Shown: positions 48,146 through 58,531 of the stretch, one piece after another
Numbering within the stretch: the first letter of the stretch is position 1
Layout of the letters: every line of letters starts with the position of its first letter
NCBI RefSeq assembly: GCF_001522545.3
Contig: NC_031776.1
Coordinates: forward strand, 30,408,342-30,472,341
Reading direction: 5' to 3'
DNA length: 64,000 bases
Source: Parus major
Lineage: Eukaryota; Chordata; Aves; Passeriformes; Paridae
Made by a program: the position numbers and the translations under genes
Notes under the pieces: generated by a model
What the model saw: only the letters and a program-made list of their open reading frames with translations
Databases searched by the model: none
Told to the model about the DNA's origin: nothing

Positions 48146-51100
48146 AAGAAGCATCATCTCTGTGCACAGTTGTGCACCTTTAGGACTGAGTTACAGCTGA
48201 TGAGGAGTGCTAAGATGGAGTTTGGTGTTGTAAGATTAACGTTGAAGAGCAAGATAAATCTCCAGTGTCGGGTCCATCCTGGTGTCACTGGCATTGGCTC
48301 CACTGGACATGGGGGAAGCTTCTGGCAGCTCCTCACAGCAGCCATCCACTGCCAGATCCTTGACATGCAAACCCAACACAGAGTATTAAAACTGACACAA
48401 TTCCTTCTGGTTTTACGAGCATGTCTGGTTTTTACAAGCATGTCACGACTTTAATCACTATTTCGCAAAACGTCTGCTGACGTTCAAAACGATACTCCTG
48501 TCATGAAACCTTTTCGAGTGTTTTTAGGCTTTTTCTAGTGTTTGTACTGCGAAATGACAGTATTTAAAAATATTTGAGAAGCAAAACTTGACCCTGCTAG
48601 GAACTGAAGATAATTGTCAGACATTTTAAATTGCTAAGAAGTAAAACTGTTAACACTTGCGTCCTCACTAATTATGTTCTGCATATCTGTGTTCCCCTGG
48701 CAACTTCTGGTGCCTCTGGTTCCACTCTAACTGAGGGCTGTGGGCTGCTAGATGATGGTGCAAAGTAAAAATAACTTATTCTTCTGAAGAGCAATGCTTG
48801 TCATTGCTTGTGGAGAAGTGTGTGATAGGATCCCCCTAAGCTTTTATGTTTCAGTGCTGCAGAAAAGATTTTGCTGTAGTGCCCTGCAAGTCCCAGATGT
48901 GTGGATCACTGATACACAGACCTGGCAATTTGTTTCAGCTCCATGTAAATGTCTCATTAACTTGCTGTTTAATGTCAGTGTTCGTGTTTCTCAACCCAAT
49001 GTGCTGTTATCAGCTGCAGAGAGCCGAAGTACAATGGATACTGAAGCACCATCACTCTGCAAGGAAGCTCAGGTGTTCTCCTAGGCAGGTTCCCTCAGCA
49101 TGGGCTTCTATTTAAGGTCAGGTTTCTGGAAACACAAAACTGGCCTCACTCTTTTCCAATGAATCACTGATGGGATATTGCTGTGCTTCAGCCAGCCCAG
49201 AGCAGCTCTCTGTGGCCAGTCAAGAGAAGTAAAGTTTGTGTGGCAGGGCAGGGAGGTTTGCTGCTCCTGAATGGAGCAAACTGCTGTGTGGTGCTGGGGT
49301 TTCAGCCAGAGGGAGGAACTGTGAATGTGCTTGGTATCCCTGGTTTGGCTCAATGACACCACACTTGGCCAGAAGCTCTGAGCAGCCAGCTTGGTCTCAG
49401 TGATCTCATGGCACCCTTAAGGGGATTTAAGGCAGGAGAGTTAGTCCAGTCCAAGTGAGATGCACATTTTGGATTCTGCAGCATCTGCTGGGCCTCAGTG
49501 ATGATTTACGTAGTCACCTGTGAAATGAAGTGTCAAAAGCAGCAGCAGATGATATTCTGGTACCATGGGGCAAATACTTGTGAGAAATTCTTCTTCATAT
49601 ACCTGACAACTCCAGTTATCTACAGAAGCTTTAAATAAAATAAAAAATACTGTGTTGTCAGTGCCCCACATTGAACACATTGCTGTTCTGAGCAGAGAAT
49701 GGCCACTTACAGGAGGAGTTCATGTATCACTTTAGCATTTGGGATTTAGCGAGACTTTTAATGGTGGCTTCAGCTGGAAGAGACACAACTTTATGTGCAA
49801 CAGAACAGCAATACATTTATTAAAATCTTGCAGGTTTGGTTAATTTGTTGCCCCAAGAGGCAGCTTGTTCTTCCTCAGTGCCTTTCATTTATTGCAGCGG
49901 TTGCTGGGACAGCGCTCTCCTGTCACCCGAGCGTGCTCGCTAATGAGACGTGGCCTCAGTGCTCAGCACCCCTGGAGCTGGGAGGAGCATAATGAGCATG
50001 AGATGGCCCCAAATGCCTCTGAAGGCTGTGGGACTTGCTGGTCCATTGGTTTTTTGCTGGAAGCTGTCGATGGGATGTACATGGAGCTGGTTTTCAGCCG
50101 TTTGTCCCAGGCCATATGTTTAATCCTTCCACAGCATTTACAACAATAACGAGTTTGTTGCTGGCTTCTGTTCAGTTCAAACCCATTCTGAGAAGGGCTG
50201 TGGGGTGTTTGCCAGAGCCTCTCTGTGCACACTTAGAGATTTCCTGCCTGTGCTGGTGGCAGAGATGTTGTCTCACTCTCTCCTTTGCCCCTGGTTCCCC
50301 TGCAGAACCAGCAGAGGCAGGGGCAGGGGGCTGATCTCGGTTTTGTGTTGCCACTGGCACAAGTGTTTGTGGTCTGTAAGTGAGGTGGCTCCACAGCAAA
50401 GGCAGAGAGCTGCTGATGTGCAGCCATGAGGAATTCCCTGCTCTCTGAGGAGGCTGCACACACCAGAGCCAGTGGCAGAGCCCACAGGGAACCTGAGGGT
50501 CTCCCTGCTGCTTAGAAAAACTGAACAGGAAATGGGAAATCCCTGGGAGATAGACACTGGCCATTCTCAATTTTTCTCCCTGTAGTTACTGCCTGAGTAG
50601 GGCTAATTTACTTATTGCCTTCTTGTCTTACAGAGAAGCATTTCTAAGAGGCAAATCTGTGATTCTGAAAGCGGAGGATAAAAATAAAGAGAATTGCTGA
50701 ATAACTTGAGCTTATAGAAAATGCATGTAGCAATGCATGTATTGACTTGTTTCAGTGAATATCAAAATTTATTATCCCTTGAACTAAATATTGACATGGA
50801 CAAAGCAATATCAATATTTATCTCTCAGGTTAATACATTTTATATTCGCTACAGCATACATCAGTTTGTGCTTATTATTACTATAATGTTTGTCCTTCAG
50901 CAGAAGAAACTTTCATGTGGTTGAGAGGGGCAAGGGAGAAGTGTGTATTAGTATTCCTTTCCTGTTTTTAATCTTTGTCAGAAGTTTATCCTGCCCATGG
51001 AGCACAGTTCTGCCCTCATTCAAGCAAAACCCTCACCACTGGTTGTGACACTGTGCACTGAATACAGATTGGGTGGTGGGGTTTTGGGAAATGGGAGATT

Positions 51101-54100
51101 AATGGTCATGAGTACACTCATAAGGGCAGTGAAACCACCCCTTCTGTTTTATAGACTTGGTGGTGCTCCCTGCAGTGACTCTGTACCCAGGAGCTGCCTC
51201 ACTGCCCACCCAAATGGGGACACAGAGCCTGGGACACGAGGGACGAGACTTTGATCTGACAGCTGTGAATCACTGCCTGTGAAAGGATGCTGCCAGTGCT
51301 GGACAGAGGCACACAGGCACATCTGACAGGAACCTGTGGCAGGCTCATCTCACACCTGTGTGACGTGTGAGTGTGTCTGTGTGCCAGCTGGGGCTGGAGT
51401 TGTGGGCACTCTGGTGCCACAGAGAACTCAGCAGCCTGCTTGGGCCTTCTGCAATTGTGTGTGGGCAAGAGGAGTGTGGCCACTTCTGTGTCTGGAGGAT
51501 TGATTATCCCTCGGATCTGTCCCATTGCCTTTTTCCCCTTTAGATCTTAGAGAGCAAGGCAGAGGTTTCCTAGAGAGATGATGACAGGCTGTACAAAAAG
51601 GATGAAGGCATGACAGCACTGAATATCACAAGACTAATTTAGGATATACAAAAGCCTTTTATGATTTGTGCTATGCAGACCCTTTTATGTGGAGATACCA
51701 GCTCTGGCAGAAACGCTGCAATTTCCACTGAAGCCTTGAAGAGCTATTGCAGTTCCTCTGTGGATCTTGCTTTTAAACTTTCTGACCTTAAACCCAAGGG
51801 AGACAATGGGGGAGGCAATGATGGGACTGGGAGCAGAAGGTGTGTTTCTGTTTCCCACCCTCCCACACACCCTTCTGCTCATCAGCAGCTCAGTGCTGTC
51901 ACTTTCTGGACAGTGGCTGACGCCAGGTACTCACCTGGAGCTGTTAAAAGCTGCAGGCTTTGGTCTGAAATTCTACTCAGCTGCTTGAGGAGCAGAGACA
52001 ATGCTCCAAACTCTTCCCTGTCCAAAGAGGAACCAGTGGGAGATCCTTGAGACTGGAGAACATGGAGCACTATCCCCTCCTTGAGGTGCCTGCCTCAGTT
52101 TCCCACGCCGAGGCAGAGCAGCCTGCAGTGCTGCCATTGGGGCATCACTCTGCCCGGTCTCCTTGCTGCACTTGGAAGCCAGACTTGCAGCAATGGAAGT
52201 AACAGCTGTTTGTAAAGTGACATTTCAATGACAATTGTAGGGAGACAAGAAGCATATGGCAGCTGAGTCCTCGCATGCAGGGAGCTGCAGCAGCAGAGGC
52301 ACGGAGCAGCTGCAGATGCCGGAACACAGCGCTGCATTGATCTGCAGTGGGGAAGGTCATCTCAGTGATTGAGGACTGCATTTCACACCTTGAGTCTTCT
52401 TGGAAGCTAGAAAGACAATAAACTAGTGTCTTATGTTCTTATTTCTAGCACAAAGCATGATTTTTGTCCTGGTTAAAATAGTAAACGTAACACAAACAGA
52501 AGCCAAAACCCCACCTCCTGAAAGTAACATTCCTAATTAGTACTTCAGGCTTTGCTTTTTTTCCTTCTCCTCAGTTATTAGTGGCTGATTTTGAGACCAC
52601 TGAGACCCTGATGAGTGGGAAGGTATCTTTGCACATGCTTTCAAAGCCGTTTGTAGCAGAATCCAGTAGGGACCAAGTGCTTTCCTTATGATTAGCATTG
52701 CTTTATGATGGTAAACTTAATAATTAAAGGTGGTCTTATTTTCCTCTGTTGTGACTTCTTGGCACTTCTGATGTGCTGTTTGAAGACTTTGTGACTAAGC
52801 ATTAGTGTCATGTTGTGCCTTTGAGTATAGTCAGGCCAAATACACAAAAGTGAAACGAAGGCTAAAACAAAGCTCTTCCTCTGAACCAAGTGCATTTCTG
52901 CCTGCACTTGACTCACAGCTCAGTAACCATATGCTTATATTCCACTGACAATTGCCATTTAAATGTCAGTTTACAAGCAGATGCTGAGAGCCCGGCTTTG
53001 TGTCATTAATTACATCCCAGAGAGGCAAAGTCTGAGGTCTAACTGTGTTTTGGGCTGCCTGGGACAGGGCAGCAGCAGTAGCAGCAGGGTCTGGCAGACC
53101 TTGACCCACCAGGATGGACAGGGTTAAACGCACAGGCAAGGTCTGTGTACCTGAGGCACCAACAGCCTCGGTTAAGGGGCTGTGGCAGCCAAAGGAAACC
53201 TGTTCTTGGCACTGTCTGGTGGCTATTATGATCATGTTGACAATTTCAGGCTTTTTGGGATGCCTGGCAGCAGCCAGGATAGAGGCAAAACACTGGGTCA
53301 TAAAAGGAGGCAGATTTAAGTGCCCAGGTACAGAAAAAAAACCCACAAAAATCCAGTCAACACAAGAAGAAGGGGAAGGGTGAAGGAAGTCCTCTCTACC
53401 AGACATCTGCACATATTTAAAATCCTTCCCAATAAAATTCATAATGAATTTAATTCAGTCCCCTATGGCCCAGAGGAATTTTCTGAGTAATAAAAAAGTA
53501 TTGCTAAGGGATAGATGACTGCCAAACTCTTATTCTCTGCCAGCAATGAATATTTATACTATTGGCACTTAAATGCTAGGTTTATTTTACTACATAAATG
53601 ATCCTTTGTCACATATTAAGAATTAATACTGTGAGATTGACTTTTGGGAAGTTAGAATAATGATTCCCAAATTTAAAGTGTTGTTAAATTTGTATGTTTT
53701 GTTTGTTAACAGGCCTGGGCTGGATTTCAGATTAAAATAGTAGTAGGATGTGGTAATTCCTATTTTGAGGTAAACTGTTTTGTGGGTTTTTTATGGTTTA
53801 GCTTTATAATGTAGTTTAAGTCAAGGATCTCTTCATGTCTTTTGTTTTGTTTTGTTTGCTACCTTGAAATATCTAAATCAATGTTAAATGAATTCTAAGC
53901 TCCTTACTTAAAGGTTGAGATGTTCTCACTTACAGAAGGTAACACAAGGGCTCCTGGCTTCTGCTGGCATTTTTCTAGTGCCCTTCTAAAGATTAAACTG
54001 GAATGATTCAAATGTGACTTGGAAATTTCAATCACCAGTGATGAAGGTTGCAGAACCACAGCATTACTTTGTTTCTAAACATTGTTATTCCATGGAAGAT

Positions 54101-56019
54101 AAAGCTCTGCTCTGCGTCACTTCCATGCAGTGGTCAGAAAAATGGGGGGGAAAAAAGCAGAGCTACTGATCTTTTTCCCTTTAATGAGTGGCAGGCAAAG
54201 TTGGACATGAGCTGAAAGGTGAAGAATTATTCCTATCAGACAGCAAGCTCACAGGAGAAACACATCAGTGCTGGTGTAAGATTCAGTGTGGTTTACATTC
54301 AAGCTGGTTAAGGCTGTTCAAGAAGCTTGGCACACTGCAGCACAACACAAACTCCTCGTGTCCAGGATGAAACCAGCAGCAGCTGAGCACAGAGGCTTCC
54401 CGAGGTGCTCTTCTGCCGTGGTTCCGTCTACTCCACACTGCCATGCCAAGTGTGAAAGCTGGAAAAAATATTGTGAGTCTGTCAGCATGTTTATTTGCAT
54501 GGTGCATCTCCTTCGAGTCAACAAGCATCTTTTCAAAGTGTAAAAATGAACAATTAGTCATCCCAGGAAAACAACAGTTTTGCAGACATCCCCTCCCTCC
54601 CCCTGAAAGACAAAACTCACTGCGCTGCACAAGGGCACACGCAGCTCATTTTTCACTTGCTGTACACACTACCAAATACTCAGCTCTCCAGAACAAAAGG
54701 GTCTGAAGAATATAAGGGGGTATCTTAAGCACTTGGCAGTTTGAATTAAAAAGAAAGATCAATGCCAAGGAATTCAGATAGAAGCTGAAAAAAAATCAGA
54801 CATCTCAGAGCAATGCAGTTGGGCTTTAAAAGTGAATGCACGCATTGTTTGCTCAGTTTTTCGCAGCAGCATTCATAATTTAGGAAACTATTAATCAGCA
54901 TGATGAAGTATCCTGTTTCTAAGCAAGAAGAAAAATAAAATTAAACTGTACAATACAGCTTACTTTCTTCTCTCTTGAAAGAGATCTTCTGGTAAAATTT
55001 GATGAGAATTCCACAGATCTGGGCTTGTGAAATTTGTGTTTAAGTTGTACCAGAGAAAAAGCCCCAGTGAAGCAACAGAATCCTTCCACAGCCTTTTCAT
55101 AAGGCTCATCACAAGTCACTGCTCAGGGGGCCTTATTTTCTTTTGGCCCATGCCAGGACTGATACCCTATAGCTGTTAAGCTGACAGCAGGAAAAGAGCG
55201 CTGAAGGCCACAAACATTTGCAGGATTAATGCAAAATTCAGATCAACGTTTGACAGAGGCACAGCAGGTACAGAACAGCGAGGCAAGGCGACAGGGGAAA
55301 AGCAGGGCAGCAAGCAAAGGGACAGGAAGGGAACTGTGGGACTGAGAGCAAAGAAACAGTGGCTGAGAGTTATAATAGGCAAAGAACTGAAAATGGCAAA
55401 GGTTTTGGCAATGGATTTACTGCTGGCCTGCCAACAACAGCCCTCCAGGTTCTTAAGCCAGTGCTGTAAATTTAAGATCCTGTACTTCCCCATCCCAACG
55501 AAGTTATTCCAACAGTAAGTGACTTCAGAAGCAAGAGATCCAAAGCACAGGTTTTATTTGGTAGCTCATTCAGGGAGATAATAAATTTCTTAAAGTAATT
55601 ATCCCTTTTATGAATTTTTTTTTTTTTACAGGTATTTCATACCTTTTCTTTGCTTGGGGGTACTGGTGGTGAGAAATTGGACATACCCTGATGAAGCCCT
55701 GGCAGTTTCAAAGTTACAAAAATCTTTCTTCTATTTTCTGCCTCCTTTTCCTGCTACATTCACATCTTCCTGCTAGTGAAGCATCCTTTTCCTGGCTTCA
55801 AAAACCTGCTATTTCCGACTGGCATTGCTACAGTGACCCGTGGGGCAATGTGGCTCAGCCTAGAGGAGTAAGAATTGAACAGCTTCTGTGCTGCTGTTGG
55901 GAGCAGAGCTCAGGCTTTGGATGAGGTTAACAAGGTGACACAGAGAGAGCTGCCCCACCAGAACACTCCCTGCCGTGGGGAAACAGCCAGGCTGCAGCTT
56001 CTGCTCCCTCCCAGCGTTC
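48146..56019. other. GPR39: Intronic DNA, one CpG-retaining segment
   Basis: 48410-48555 keeps eight CpGs in AT-rich sequence (reported as a finding). A (TTTTG)n run lies at about 53840-53860. Overlapping open frames at 49795-50570 and 52966-53442 have no family resemblance. No gene is supported. Confidence 0.55.
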
Positions 56020-56325
56020 GTGTAAGGCACGGTTCCTGCAGAGAGAGAAGCAGAGAGGGGACAGTGAGCTGGCAGCTGCACTGCTGGGTGGCAGGGGAGC
56101 AGCGGCAGGAGCGGCTCTGCGTACCTGGGATGTCACACACGGTGTCAGGACTCGCAGGGCTGGCACACAGGAGCAGCAGAGGATGGCACTGGGGAGCCAG
56201 GTGCCCTGCTCCTGCTCCATCTCCTGCCTGGGAACAGCCAGCTCCACTCCCTGATGTGTTTCTGCAGAGCTGCTGCTCCGGCAGCACCGCCGCGCCCTGC
56301 GGAACACGCTCCACGCAGGCACAAC
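56020..56325. promoter_or_regulatory. CpG cluster about 0.8 kb upstream of GPR39 exon 2
   Basis: About 15 CpGs occur in 300 bases, densest at 56279-56316 (CACCGCCGCGCCCTGCGG). Long frames are open on both strands (plus 55875-56510, minus 55910-56428), which reflects GC richness rather than coding. It may lie just beyond the LYPD1 transcript end. Confidence 0.35.
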
Positions 56326-56726
56326 TTCCAGACATCCAACACTTCAGCCACCCCTTTTTAATGCCATTAGTGATGCAGCAACATGTATTTATATTTACAT
56401 ATAAATACAAAATGGTCAGATACCACATTTTAAAGCGTAATTTACAATCTGAAACTGCTTACACTTTCATGACTAGGCTTGGGTTTTTCTCATTTACATT
56501 CATCATTTAATTCCACTGGAATTTGATTTTTAAGAAAGCCCAACATATCTTAATTACCATAAAAAGATCCATTCACATTTTACTTAAAAATAGCTTCTGT
56601 AAGAGGAAATCTACCAAAAATAACACGAAATATATTATTATGCATACATTTTCTTTTTTTGTAAAGTACAAACAAGAATCTGATCTCTTCTGGGTATTGC
56701 CTGATCTAATATGGCTATAGGTTCTA

Positions 56727-56732
56727 TTTATT
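56727..56732 (-). terminator. LYPD1: Candidate LYPD1 poly(A) signal (AATAAA on minus strand)
   Basis: This is the first AATAAA met on the minus strand after the LYPD1 stop at 58002. It would give a 3' UTR of about 1.3 kb that covers the entire GPR39 coding exon in antisense. A second candidate, ATTAAA, is at 56506-56511. The AT-rich DNA with ATTTA motifs around 56340-56720 suits a distal 3' UTR. In human, LYPD1 is known to overlap the GPR39 3' exon in antisense. Confidence 0.45.
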
Positions 56733-57068
56733 TTGTTTGTTTTTCAAAGTAAAGGGAAAGACAGAAGAAATGTAAGAGCACAAACCAAAATAAAACTGCA
56801 TTCTTCCCAAAGACACAGATGATCAGAGAAAGAACACTTTGAGAACTAATAAATGACAACAGGTACAAAGAAACACCGTCCAAGCGCTATGCAGTGTTTT
56901 GTCTGAGCATGTGCCGCAATGACCTTGTAACAGTTATTAAAAACAACAACCAAAAAAATGCTACTGGCAGAAAAAGCTGTCAAGCAGAACATTGAAAAAC
57001 TGGTACCACTTCCTAACAGGTAAGTGCAGAACTGACAGTATTTTATGTGTCTTCCCCCATGTAAGCAG

Positions 57069-57096
57069 ACCTCTTTCTCGCTCTCTCTGCCCGCAG
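57069..57096 (+). promoter_or_regulatory. GPR39: GPR39 intron 1 splice acceptor
   Basis: A pyrimidine-rich run with repeated CTCT ends in CCCGCAG, directly before the exon base at 57097. Splicing here gives a phase 1 junction (one base from exon 1, then GA) and restores the Arg-Leu-Ile-Val-Val reading expected at the start of TM6. The junction residue itself depends on exon 1, which is not in the window. Confidence 0.9.
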
Positions 57097-57620
57097 GACT
57101 GATCGTTGTGACGCTGGCAGTTTGCTGGATGCCAAACCAGGTCAGAAGGATCATGGCTGCTGCTAAACCCAAGCAGGACTGGACCATCCCCTACTTCAGA
57201 GCCTACATCACCCTCCTTCCCATCGCCGACATCTTCTTCTACCTCAGCTCTGTGGTGAACCCTCTGCTGTACAACATCTCCTCCCGGCAGTTCCGCAGCG
57301 TGTTCCTGCAGGTCCTGTGCTGCCGCCTCACCCTCCAGCATGCCAACAGGGAGAGGTTCCTCAGGGCCAACCAGAGCTCCGGGGCGCGCAGCAGCCGCTC
57401 CCTGCGCCCGCTGCTCTTCATGTCCTCCAGGCGCAGCTCTTCCACCAAGGGCAACGCCAAAGTTTTCCTGAGCACCTTCCAGGGGGAGCCCACGGCCGGC
57501 TGCAGCCCACGGGAGCCGGGTCCTGCATCACCAGATCCCAGCCTGGAAGCGGTGCCCCTGGAGGCTGGCTCAGAGCCCGGCCAGGGCGCACAGAACGGCC
57601 TTTGTGAACACCAAGTATGA
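57097..57620 (+). CDS. GPR39: GPR39 terminal coding exon (C-terminal part of zinc-sensing GPCR)
   Basis: GPR39 is a constitutively active class A receptor of the ghrelin/neurotensin receptor group, activated by zinc at the plasma membrane. This exon gives two bases of a split codon (nGA, fitting Arg), 173 residues and a TGA. In order it shows TM6 (LAVCWMPNQ), extracellular loop 3 (AAAKPKQDW), TM7 ending in NPLLY (codons 57258-57272), helix 8 with a Cys-Cys pair at 57318-57323 (possible palmitoylation), and a Ser/Arg-rich tail ending NGLCEHQV. From memory of human GPR39, the segment after the same Arg is 167 residues, so length agrees; TM6-TM7 align closely and the distal tail diverges. The Asp in KQDW (57177-57179) matches human Asp313, reported as part of the zinc site. 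The exon start was chosen at a consensus acceptor; an ATG upstream at 57045 is intronic. TM1-TM5 are encoded outside the window. The neighbour LYPD1 is convergent. Confidence 0.96.
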
Positions 57621-58001
57621 CTTCATAAGGCAAAGTTAATGCTTAGCAATGAGCTCAAAAACATGGAAATGGAAATGACCGAGGAAAGCGACAGCATCGC
57701 AAAAGGAATAACACAGATGGATTTGTTTCCAGTTATGCAGAAGGAACAGGAGTTCTGTATCCTGCTGGGATTTTTAAGTGCACACTGGAAATTCAATCTG
57801 CTAACTGAACTCATTAGCTGACAAAAATATCAGCCCCTCTTCTTCACACAACCACTGAACTTTCCTTGCTGTTGACAGGGATTTGGAAACAAATAGAAAA
57901 TAATTGCAGCGTCTTTGAAGAAAGAAGGATGCAGGACAAATTGTGTCAGGGCAAAAAAAAGAAAAAAACCCCAAACAAAACCAAACCAACTTGCTCGAAG
58001 T
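57621..58001. other. Shared 3' UTR interval between convergent GPR39 and LYPD1
   Basis: These 381 bases separate the two stop codons. No AATAAA or ATTAAA occurs on the plus strand and no equivalent on the minus strand, so neither transcript has a canonical place to end here. Both 3' UTRs are therefore expected to run through it. It includes an A-rich run near 57953-57989. Short open frames on both strands here match no protein I know. Confidence 0.75.
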
Positions 58002-58237
58002 TTAGCAGTACAAAAACAGCAGAGCAAATTTAAGAAGCAGAAGTGTAGTTATCACGTGTGCCCTCGGCACCACGGCAGAGTTCCCCCTCTTCTTGGGCCG
58101 GGGTCCATTGCAGAGGGGAGTGTTGCAGCAGCTGATGCAGACGGAGTTCACCTTGCCAGGGGAGCAGAAGGACTGGTAGCCGGCGGAGGCGATCAGACAC
58201 GCTGCCGAGGAGGCGCAGGACTTGCGGTACATGATTC
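58002..58237 (-). CDS. LYPD1: LYPD1 terminal coding exon (Ly6/uPAR protein, LYNX2)
   Basis: LYPD1 is a GPI-anchored three-finger protein of the Ly6/uPAR family that modulates neuronal nicotinic acetylcholine receptors. The exon, on the minus strand, supplies the last two bases of a Gly codon, 77 further residues and TAA (58002-58004). It opens with GIMYRKSC, carries the C-terminal half of the three-finger fold with its cysteines, and the hallmark CCNTPLCN (58107-58130). A basic linker (GPRPKKRG) and a hydrophobic stretch ending LLLLKFALLFLYC follow, which is a typical GPI-attachment signal. Its 78 residues equal the human exon product as I recall it; the Ly6 part is almost identical and the GPI signal diverges. 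The start was set at a CAG acceptor rather than at the in-frame ATG upstream (58251-58253), which is intronic. The signal peptide and first half of the domain lie right of the window. Confidence 0.96.
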
Positions 58238-58262
58238 CTGTGACACAGAACAAGGGTTACTG
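58238..58262 (-). promoter_or_regulatory. LYPD1: LYPD1 last-intron splice acceptor
   Basis: Read on the minus strand, a moderately pyrimidine-rich stretch ends in TGTGTCACAG immediately before the exon base at 58237. The junction is phase 1 (G from the upstream exon plus GA), giving the Gly of GIMYRK. The pyrimidine tract is weaker than that of GPR39, but the protein match fixes the boundary. Confidence 0.85.
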
Positions 58263-58525
58263 CGTTTGAGGGGAACACTTCACAGCAGGATTCGTGCTCA
58301 AAACCAGCTGCAAACCCAGTTTACATCCCCAAAGCACCGCTGTGCTTAGGGCAGACACCTCAGCAGTGACAGGAGCTACAGCCCTGCACTGCAGGAGCAT
58401 CACGGTCGCCCTGCTTGGGATTTCTCCGTAGTTCGATTCCGGTTGGAACCAAAAATATTACAGACTTAATTTGCATAATGTATATCAAATGATGCATTTT
58501 ATAACTGGAATTCTTCATCTTTCAG

Positions 58526-58531
58526 AATAAA
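58526..58531 (+). terminator. GPR39: Candidate GPR39 poly(A) signal (AATAAA)
   Basis: This is the first canonical AATAAA or ATTAAA on the plus strand after the GPR39 stop at 57618-57620. Use of it would give a 3' UTR of about 0.9 kb running antisense through the whole LYPD1 terminal exon. Variant hexamers could be used earlier, so transcript data would be needed to confirm it. Confidence 0.4.

Larger units (their letters stand above)
1..57096 (+). other. GPR39: GPR39 intron 1 (3' portion)
   Basis: GPR39 is a two-coding-exon gene with a very large intron in mammals. No exon encoding its N-terminus or TM1-TM5 (about 285 residues in a single uninterrupted frame) appears on the plus strand, and no other recognisable gene lies between 1 and 57096. 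The whole stretch is therefore inferred to be intron, with exon 1 to the left of the window. Its content is interspersed repeats, simple repeats, CpG-rich patches and unassigned sequence, listed separately. A nested unrecognised non-coding RNA gene cannot be excluded. Confidence 0.8.

Noticed and set aside
55875..56510. 211-codon plus-strand frame just upstream of GPR39 exon 2, with a 172-codon antisense frame
   Set aside because: Both strands are open because of local GC richness; the product does not resemble any part of GPR39 or LYPD1.
1..57000. Search for GPR39 exon 1 (TM1-TM5)
   Set aside because: No plus-strand frame of the needed length or with GPCR motifs (such as the ERY-type triplet after TM3) was found, so exon 1 is taken to lie outside the window.
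58420..58452. tRNA-like B-box word (GTTCGATTCC)
   Set aside because: No A box upstream at proper spacing, and no pairing T-arm or acceptor stem around it.
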